Shown here one piece after another: positions 58,380-64,000 of a DNA stretch of 64,000 nucleotides. Numbering within the stretch: the first letter of the stretch is position 1; every line of letters starts with the position of its first letter. The translations under genes were made by a program, and so were the position numbers. The stretch is from Pseudomonas flexibilis (lineage in GTDB: Bacteria > Pseudomonadota > Gammaproteobacteria > Pseudomonadales > Pseudomonadaceae). Location: positions 1-64,000 of the forward strand of contig NZ_JRUD01000015.1 in assembly GCF_000802425.1 (NCBI RefSeq), in the 5' to 3' direction. The notes under the pieces were generated by a model. That model made no database searches, was not told where the DNA came from, and saw only the letters and a list, made by a program, of their open reading frames with translations.

Positions 58380-59021
58380 TCAGACGCCGTATTGCGCGCG
58401 GTAGGCTTCCACCGCCGGCAGGTACTGTTTGAGCTGGGCGTCGCCGGCCAGGTATTCGAGCACCTGCTCCAGCGAAACGATGCTGACCACCGGCATGCCG
58501 AAGTCGCGTTCGACTTCCTGGATCGCCGACAGCTCGCCCTGGCCGCGCTCCTGGCGGTTGAGGGCGATCAGCACGCCGGCCGGCGTAGCGCCCTGGGCCT
58601 TGATGATCTGCATGACCTCGCGAATGGCGGTGCCGGCGGTGATCACGTCGTCGATGATCAGTACGCGGCCCTGCAGCGGCGCACCCACCAGGGTGCCGCC
58701 TTCGCCATGGTCCTTGGCTTCCTTGCGGTTGAAGCACCAGGGCAGGTCACGGTCGTGTTGCTCGGCCAGCGCCACGGCGGTGGCCGCCGCCAGGGGAATG
58801 CCCTTGTAGGCCGGCCCGAACAGCACGTCGAAGGCCAGGCCGCTGTCGACCACGGCCTCGGCGTAGAACCGCCCCAGCTGGGCCAGCGCGGCGCCGCTGT
58901 TGAACAGCCCGGCATTGAAGAAGTAGGGGCTGGTGCGCCCGGACTTGAGGGTGAACTCGCCGAAACGCAGAACACCGCGCTCGATGGCAAAACGAATGAA
59001 GTCGCGCTGATACGCCTGCAT
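58380..59021 (-). CDS. pyrE: Orotate phosphoribosyltransferase
   Basis: A 213-residue enzyme making OMP from orotate and PRPP in pyrimidine synthesis. The PRPP loop [16 protein letters not shown] near 118-133 and [13 protein letters not shown] near 26-38 are diagnostic. Start at [12 protein letters not shown]. Divergent from crc, an arrangement shared with P. aeruginosa (from memory). Confidence 0.96.
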   Translation of the reverse strand: MQAYQRDFIRFAIERGVLRFGEFTLKSGRTSPYFFNAGLFNSGAALAQLGRFYAEAVVDSGLAFDVLFGPAYKGIPLAAATAVALAEQHDRDLPWCFNRKEAKDHGEGGTLVGAPLQGRVLIIDDVITAGTAIREVMQIIKAQGATPAGVLIALNRQERGQGELSAIQEVERDFGMPVVSIVSLEQVLEYLAGDAQLKQYLPAVEAYRAQYGV

Positions 59022-59254
59022 GAGGAAATCCGAAGTTGGCCGGTTGCAAACGCGCGGCATGATACACCCGCGCCGCGCCCGCCGCATTTGCAGGCGCCGG
59101 CTGCGCTCCGGCGTCAGGCAGTGATAAGATTCGCGGCATCTTGCCGACCGGCTCACGAAGCCGGTTTTCTGTGAACACCTGAACCGCTTATCCAGCGGTT
59201 CCCCGGGGCCGGAATCCGTTTCCGCTCGCCCCCGCCCTACCTATTGGGATACCT

Positions 59255-60034
59255 ATGCGGATCATCAACCTGAACGTGAATGGCATTCAGGCAGCCGCCG
59301 AACGTGGCCTGCTCAGCTGGCTGCAGGCCCAGAATGCAGACGTGATCTGCCTGCAGGACACGCGCGCCTCCGCCTACGAGCTCGAAGACCCGGCCTTCCA
59401 GCTGGATGGCTACTACCTGTACGCCGCCGAAGCGGAAGTGCCCAGCCAGGGTGGCGTGGCGATCTATTCGCGCCTGCAGCCCAAGGCGGTGATCAGCGGC
59501 CTGGGCTTCGAGCTGTGCGACCGCTACGGACGCTACCTGCAGGCGGACTTCGACAAGCTGAGCATCGCCAGCCTGCTGCTGCCCAGCGGGCATGGCGGCG
59601 ACGAGCAGCTGAACCAGAAGTTCAAGTTCATGGAAGACTTCGCCCATTACCTCGACAAGCAGCGCCGCAAGCGCCGCGAGTACCTGTATTGCGGCTCGCT
59701 GTTCCTGGCGCACCAGAAGCTGGACGTGAAGAACTGGCGCGACTGCCAGCAGCTGCCCGGTTTCCTGCCGCCCGAGCGCGCCTGGATGGACCAGGTGCTG
59801 GGCACCATGGGCTATGTGGACGCACTGCGCGAGGTCAGCCGCGAGGGCGATCTGTACAGCTGGTGGCCGGACAGCGAGCAGGCCGAGACGCTCAACCTTG
59901 GTTGGCGCCTGGACTACCAGCTGCTGACTCCCGGCATGCGCCGCTTCGTGCGCGCGGCCAAGCTGCCTCGCCAGCCGCGCTTTTCCCAGCACGCACCGCT
60001 GACCGTCGATTACGACTGGCTGCTGAGCGTCTGA
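59255..60034 (+). CDS. crc: Catabolite repression control protein Crc
   Basis: A 259-residue protein of the ExoIII/endonuclease fold that has lost nuclease activity and acts with Hfq to block translation of catabolic mRNAs carrying AAN-rich motifs. MRIINLNVNGIQAAAERGLL, QDTRASAYELED and LGWRLDYQLLTPGMRRFVRA match Pseudomonas Crc; several AP-endonuclease catalytic residues are changed. Length equals P. aeruginosa Crc. Such AAN motifs precede the HU gene and its neighbour in this window. Confidence 0.95.
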   Translation: MRIINLNVNGIQAAAERGLLSWLQAQNADVICLQDTRASAYELEDPAFQLDGYYLYAAEAEVPSQGGVAIYSRLQPKAVISGLGFELCDRYGRYLQADFDKLSIASLLLPSGHGGDEQLNQKFKFMEDFAHYLDKQRRKRREYLYCGSLFLAHQKLDVKNWRDCQQLPGFLPPERAWMDQVLGTMGYVDALREVSREGDLYSWWPDSEQAETLNLGWRLDYQLLTPGMRRFVRAAKLPRQPRFSQHAPLTVDYDWLLSV

Positions 60035-60050
60035 GCCTCAGCCCACCTGA

Positions 60051-60080
60051 AACGCCGCCTGTTCATGCGGCGTTTTTTCT
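60051..60080 (+). terminator. Terminator after crc
   Basis: AACGCCGC (60051-60058) pairs with GCGGCGTT (60067-60074), followed by TTTT. It lies 17 bases after the crc stop. The rest of the 204-base gap to the chemoreceptor is AT-rich in places (TTATTCTTGG-like near 60185) and may hold its promoter. Confidence 0.88.
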
Positions 60081-60238
60081 GGATTTCATCTATTCCGAAA
60101 CTGCGTTTCGCCTGGCGGACGCCATTCAAGCTGAACATTGCTCGGCCGATATCGCCCACAAATGCGGCGAAAAGCTGGCGCCAAGAATAATTCTCCAGCT
60201 CTGCCCTTCCGCCGATACCCGGAACTCTGGAGATTTGA

Positions 60239-62158
60239 ATGTTGAACTGGTTTGGAAACCTGAGCGTGAGTCGCAAGCTGGGACTGGGCTTTGGCCTCGT
60301 GCTGATATTCACCCTGGCCCTGGCGCTGATCGGCTGGAACAGCCTGAGCAATATGATTCAGCGCAGCGACCGCATGGTGCTGGTTACCGACATCGGCGCC
60401 GCCACCAACCGGGTGCAGATCAGCCGCCTGGAGTACATGCTCACCGACGGCGACGAGCAGGCGGCACGCACCGCGCAGGCCGACCTGAAGGCGCTGCGCG
60501 ACCTTCACGAACGCTTCCTGAAAATCGCTGTTTCCCCTTCTGACATCCGGCTGCTCAAGGACATGACCAACGGGATCACCGGCTATCAGCAGGCTCTGGA
60601 ACAGATGCTGGCCGCCGTCGCCAGCACCCAGTCCGCACGGCGGGACATGATTGCCCAAGGCAACCTGGTGGTTGGTCGCATCAATGCGGTGCGTGCCCGC
60701 ATCGATGAGCAGGAGTCCGCTGATCAGCGCGCCCGCCTGTTCCAGGCATTCACGGGTTTCAACGATCAGATGCTGGTGACCCGCTACGAGGTGCGTGGTT
60801 TCATGATGACCGGTTCGGCCGATCGCGAGCGCACCCTGGACAACCAGATGAAGACCACGTTGGCCTCCCTGGAACAGATCGAGCCGTTATTCGTGCGCCT
60901 ATTCCCCACCGACCTGCAGCAACTCAAGAGCGCACTGCAGGGTTACTTCGCCTCGCTGGACGACTACAAGCGTAGCCTGCGCGCCATGAAGGAGATCGGC
61001 CCGCGCATGACTGAGCATGCCAACGGACTGTTGCACCTGACCGAGCAGTTGCAACAGAACCAGATGGTCCATCGTGACAACGACAGCAATCAGGCACGCC
61101 TGCTGCAAATCAGCGGCGCGCTGGGTGCGCTGCTGCTCAGCCTGCTTGCGGCCGTGGTGATCACCCGCCAGATCACCCAGCCCCTGCAGGAGACCCTGGA
61201 GATCGCCCGCCGCATCGCCGACGGCGATCTGACCAGCGATGCCCGCATTACCCGCCGTGACGAGCTAGGTGTCCTGCAGCAGGGTATCCAGGACATGGCC
61301 GGCACGCTGCGCGAGCTGATCGGTCGTATTCGCGACAGCGCCACGCAGATTGCCAGCTCCGCCGAGGAATTGTCGGTGGTAACCGAGCAGACCAGCACCG
61401 GCGTCGGCAAACAGAAGACCGAGACCGATCAGGTGGCCACCGCGATGCACGAGATGTCCGCCACCGTGCAGGACGTGGCGCGCAACGCCGAACTGGCGGC
61501 CAGGGCAGCCAACGAAGCGGACAACCAGGCCCGCGAAGGCGACCGGGTGGTCAACGAGGTCGTCGCGCAGATCGAGCGCCTGGCCGGCGAGGTCAATCGT
61601 TCGACCGAGGCCATGGCCCAGCTGGAGCATGAAAGCAACAAGATCGGCAGCGTCATGGACGTGATCAAGGCGGTCGCCGAACAGACCAACCTGCTGGCAC
61701 TCAACGCCGCCATCGAGGCCGCGCGGGCTGGTGAAGCCGGACGCGGCTTCGCCGTGGTCGCCGACGAGGTGCGCACCCTGGCGCAGCGCACCCAGCAGTC
61801 CACCGAGGAGATCGAGGAGCTGGTCGCCGGCCTGCAGAACGGTACGCAGCGGGTCGCCAGCAGCCTGCACAGCAGCCACAGCCTGGCCGGCAGCAGCGTG
61901 GAGCTGACCCGCAAGGCCGGTGCCGCGCTGGGCAGCATCAACAAGGGTGTCTCCAATATCCAGTCGATGAACCAGCAGATTGCCGCCGCCGCGGAGCAGC
62001 AGAGCGTGGTGGCCGAGCAGATCAGCCGCAGCGTGATCAGCGTGCGCGACGTGACCGAGCAGACCACCGTCGCCTCGCAGGAAATCGCCAAGTCGAGTAC
62101 CGAGCTGGCGCGCCTGGGCAACCAGCTGACCGCGATGGTCAGCCGCTTCCGCATCTGA
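60239..62158 (+). CDS. Methyl-accepting chemotaxis protein, HBM sensor
   Basis: A 639-residue chemoreceptor. First membrane helix about 12-32, then about 255 periplasmic residues of helical-bimodular (HBM) type ([20 protein letters not shown] near 45-64), second helix near 290-310, HAMP (about 312-365) and signalling domain with [20 protein letters not shown] near 483-502. Size and sensor resemble McpS-type receptors, which bind TCA-cycle acids; the ligand here is not shown. Monocistronic, after crc, with its own terminator. Confidence 0.9.
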   Translation: MLNWFGNLSVSRKLGLGFGLVLIFTLALALIGWNSLSNMIQRSDRMVLVTDIGAATNRVQISRLEYMLTDGDEQAARTAQADLKALRDLHERFLKIAVSPSDIRLLKDMTNGITGYQQALEQMLAAVASTQSARRDMIAQGNLVVGRINAVRARIDEQESADQRARLFQAFTGFNDQMLVTRYEVRGFMMTGSADRERTLDNQMKTTLASLEQIEPLFVRLFPTDLQQLKSALQGYFASLDDYKRSLRAMKEIGPRMTEHANGLLHLTEQLQQNQMVHRDNDSNQARLLQISGALGALLLSLLAAVVITRQITQPLQETLEIARRIADGDLTSDARITRRDELGVLQQGIQDMAGTLRELIGRIRDSATQIASSAEELSVVTEQTSTGVGKQKTETDQVATAMHEMSATVQDVARNAELAARAANEADNQAREGDRVVNEVVAQIERLAGEVNRSTEAMAQLEHESNKIGSVMDVIKAVAEQTNLLALNAAIEAARAGEAGRGFAVVADEVRTLAQRTQQSTEEIEELVAGLQNGTQRVASSLHSSHSLAGSSVELTRKAGAALGSINKGVSNIQSMNQQIAAAAEQQSVVAEQISRSVISVRDVTEQTTVASQEIAKSSTELARLGNQLTAMVSRFRI

Positions 62159-62176
62159 TCGCACGCCGACACTCTG

Positions 62177-62214
62177 GAAAAACGCCGCGCCCCTCGGAGC
62201 GCGGCGTTTTTCAT
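62177..62214. terminator. Bidirectional terminator chemoreceptor / DUF1508
   Basis: GAAAAACGCCGCGC (62177-62190) pairs with GCGCGGCGTTTTTC (62199-62212); runs on both sides serve the convergent genes. Confidence 0.9.
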
Positions 62215-62225
62215 TCACAGCCTGC

Positions 62226-62561
62226 TCACAGGTCCTCGGTCAGCAGGGCCTCGGGCGCATAGCGGCGGACCGATTCGCAGCCCTGTTCGGCGCTGGCCAG
62301 GCTGGCGTACATCTGGCTCTGGCCGACCACCTGGCCGTTGCTGGCCTTGAGCACGAAGTAGTGCTTGCCGTTGCTGCTCTCCTTCACTTCGAACGCGCCG
62401 TCGCGCTTGGCGTTGCGGCGCACGGAATCGATGCCGTTGAGCGCCGAGTCGCGTGCCTTGTACTGTTCGCTGGAGAGGATGACCTGGCCGTTGCTGGCCA
62501 GCAGATTGAAGTGGAACTGGCCATTGCTGACCTTCTTCAGATGGAACTTGCCGGGCGGCAT
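62226..62561 (-). CDS. DUF1508 (YegP-like) duplicated-domain protein
   Basis: A 111-residue soluble protein made of two repeats of the DUF1508 unit: FHLKKVSNGQFHFNLLASNG in the first half and FEVKESSNGKHYFVLKASNG in the second, each followed by a YxxxxSAxxGxxSVRRxA segment. YegP in E. coli has the same duplicated fold; function unknown. AGGAGGTGTCGCC precedes the chosen ATG, which excludes the longer frame. Confidence 0.88.
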   Translation of the reverse strand: MPPGKFHLKKVSNGQFHFNLLASNGQVILSSEQYKARDSALNGIDSVRRNAKRDGAFEVKESSNGKHYFVLKASNGQVVGQSQMYASLASAEQGCESVRRYAPEALLTEDL

Positions 62562-62680
62562 GGCGACACCTCCTGTGCTGTGTGCCTGCCAACAAGCGTA
62601 GGCCGCTTCGCGCACGGCTGCGTTTCGTCGGTAGCAGCCGGCCACGGTGGCCCTAACGTTGCGCGGTGGGGGCGCAGCAC

Positions 62681-62763
62681 CGTAGGGTGGACAACGTTTT
62701 CCTTGTCCGCCATCGCGCCGGCACGGCGCGCTGCTGGATCGATGAAGCGCGATCCACCCTACG
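62681..62763 (+). repeat. CGTAGGGTGG-family repeat, copy 6 (fullest unit)
   Basis: An 83-base unit bounded by inverted CGTAGGGTGG (62681-62690) and CCACCCTACG (62754-62763). Inside are GGACAACG-n-TTGTCC and GCGCCGGCACGGCGC hairpins and a spacer GCTGGATCGATGAAGCGCGAT. It shows the whole architecture of which copies 1-5 are shortened. It lies between the DUF1508 gene and the end of rpiA. Confidence 0.75.
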
Positions 62764-62776
62764 GCAGGCCCGGCGT

Positions 62777-63451
62777 TCAGGTCCGGGTCAGGGTCTGCAC
62801 GCCGGTCGGAGTGCCGAGCAGCAGCAGGTCGGCCGGGCGCGCGGCGAACAGGCCGTTGGTGACCACGCCGACGATGGCATTGATGTCGGCTTCCAGCTTC
62901 ACCGCATCAAGAATGTGCAGGTTGTGCACATCGAGAATCACGTTGCCGTTGTCGGTCAATACACCCTCGCGGTACACCGGGTCGCCGCCCAGCTTGACCA
63001 GCTGACGCGCCACATGGCTGCGCGCCATGGGAATCACCTCCACCGGCAGCGGGAAGTTGCCCAGCACCGGCACCCGCTTGCTGGCGTCGGCGATGCAGAT
63101 GAAGGTGCGCGCCACGGCGGCGACGATCTTCTCGCGGGTCAGCGCCGCGCCGCCGCCCTTGATCAGCTCCAGGCGGTCGTTGGCCTCGTCGGCGCCATCG
63201 ACGTAGAACTCCAGCTCGGCCACCGAATTGAGGTCGTACACCGGAATGCCATGATTCTTCAGGCGCTGGGCGGTGGCTTCCGAGCTGGCCACCGCGCCGT
63301 CGAAGTCCATCTTGTGGCGCGCCAGGGCGTCGATGAAGAAGTTGGCGGTGGAGCCGGTGCCCACGCCGATCACGCTGTTGCGTTCGAGGCGGGGAAGAAT
63401 GTGATCGACAGCGGCCTGGGCCACGGCCTGCTTGAGCTGATCCTGGGTCAT
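62777..63451 (-). CDS. rpiA: Ribose-5-phosphate isomerase A
   Basis: A 224-residue pentose-phosphate enzyme. [13 protein letters not shown] near 26-38 and the acidic catalytic region [10 protein letters not shown] near 80-89 (with [11 protein letters not shown]) are diagnostic. Length normal. Divergent from ilvA, as for PA0330-PA0331 in P. aeruginosa (from memory). Confidence 0.97.
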   Translation of the reverse strand: MTQDQLKQAVAQAAVDHILPRLERNSVIGVGTGSTANFFIDALARHKMDFDGAVASSEATAQRLKNHGIPVYDLNSVAELEFYVDGADEANDRLELIKGGGAALTREKIVAAVARTFICIADASKRVPVLGNFPLPVEVIPMARSHVARQLVKLGGDPVYREGVLTDNGNVILDVHNLHILDAVKLEADINAIVGVVTNGLFAARPADLLLLGTPTGVQTLTRT

Positions 63452-63599
63452 CGCGAGGTGCCTGGGGGAGAGACGGGAGGGCGCGGATTATACCCCCAAG
63501 TCCACGGCGGGCGAGGAGCCGGCCGGCGCGGACGGTGCGTCCGACGAAGCGGAGGAGTAGACTTCCCGGCTCCCGCAACCGCCGCTCAAGACCGCCACG

Positions 63600-64000
63600 A
63601 TGCTCGAACAGTACGTCAAGAAGATCCTCACCTCGCGCGTCTACGACGTCGCCGAGGAAACCCCTCTGCAACCCGCTCGCCAGCTGTCGGAACGCCTGGG
63701 CAACCAGATTCTGCTCAAGCGCGAAGACCTGCAGCCGGTGTACTCGTTCAAGATTCGTGGCGCCTACAACCGCATTGCGCAGCTCACCGAGGAAGAACGG
63801 GCGCGCGGCGTGGTCACCGCCTCGGCCGGCAACCATGCCCAGGGCGTGGCGCTGGCGGCGCGCCACCTGGGCATCAAGGCGACCATCGTCATGCCGCGCA
63901 CCACGCCGGAGCTCAAGGTGCAGGGCGTGCGTGCGCGGGGCGGCAAGGTGGTGCTGCACGGCGACGCCTTCCCCGAGGCGCTGGCCCACTCGCTCAAGCT
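63600..64000 (+). CDS. ilvA: Threonine ammonia-lyase (5' part, cut by window)
   Basis: The first 133 codons of biosynthetic threonine deaminase, which makes 2-oxobutanoate for isoleucine. [20 protein letters not shown] begins the protein, [11 protein letters not shown] holds the PLP Lys near residue 51, and [18 protein letters not shown] binds substrate and PLP. The C-terminal regulatory ACT domains, expected in a full-length enzyme, lie beyond the window. The 148-base divergent gap from rpiA carries both promoters. Confidence 0.95.
   Translation, partial: MLEQYVKKILTSRVYDVAEETPLQPARQLSERLGNQILLKREDLQPVYSFKIRGAYNRIAQLTEEERARGVVTASAGNHAQGVALAARHLGIKATIVMPRTTPELKVQGVRARGGKVVLHGDAFPEALAHSLK

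Overview
The window is a stretch of Pseudomonas chromosome (Gammaproteobacteria). The evidence is GC-rich sequence with strong G/C at third codon positions, and a run of core genes that matches, as far as I remember it, the P. aeruginosa PA5298-PA5366 region (phoBR, ubiCA, rubA-rubB, recG-oxyR, spoT-rpoZ-gmk-yicC-rph, xpt, pauR, dadA-lrp, kauB, rpmBG, radC-coaBC-dut-algC-argB, pyrE-crc), followed by rpiA-ilvA. Intergenic REP-type palindromes also fit Pseudomonas. The species cannot be fixed from this alone; an E. coli-like cydAB operon points away from P. aeruginosa itself. I recognise no rRNA, tRNA, CRISPR array, prophage, insertion sequence or integrase. No gene-free stretch exceeds about 270 bases.

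Layout. 1-9.9 kb: a multidrug-type MFS exporter, a chemoreceptor, a small exported protein, a tight operon of NfeD protease, slipin and alanine dehydrogenase, a YccS-like membrane protein and a Pro-rich lipoprotein. 10-24.5 kb: ligB, a CNNM/CorC-type protein, phoB-phoR, ubiC-ubiA, rubredoxin with its reductase, an HU protein, an HDOD protein, recG and oxyR. 24.5-26.7 kb: exbB-exbD-tonB behind a candidate Fur box. 26.8-33.5 kb: an SDR protein, RidA, the stringent-response and nucleotide genes spoT, rpoZ, gmk and yicC, and divergent rph. 33.7-37.2 kb: a complete cytochrome bd-I operon (cydP, cydA, cydB, cydX, ybgE). 37.2-50.8 kb: a 1-Cys peroxiredoxin, xpt, cytochrome c5, then a polyamine and D-alanine catabolism block (PauR-like regulator, RidA, dadA, Lrp, PauB-like oxidase, KauB-like dehydrogenase) interrupted by a TPR protein, an AraC regulator and a phospholipase D lipoprotein. 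51-60 kb: rpmB-rpmG, radC, coaBC-dut-algC, argB, a DUF3360 membrane protein, pyrE and crc. 60-64 kb: an HBM chemoreceptor, a DUF1508 protein, rpiA and the 5' part of ilvA.

Compared with the remembered P. aeruginosa order, the xpt-to-crc block appears inverted, and the cyd operon sits at the junction. Two palindromic repeat families fill almost every convergent gap longer than about 50 bp: a REP family (core GTGGGAGCGGACTTGTCCGCG) and a second, two-hairpin family starting CGTAGGGTGGACAAC. I saw no clear defence island or novel multi-gene system. The best leads are the CGTAGGGTGG repeat family and its placement, AAN-triplet (Hfq/Crc-type) motifs before the HU gene and its neighbour, the cyd operon at a rearrangement junction, an exported-looking DNA ligase, and an 11-2-11 palindrome before the peroxiredoxin gene.
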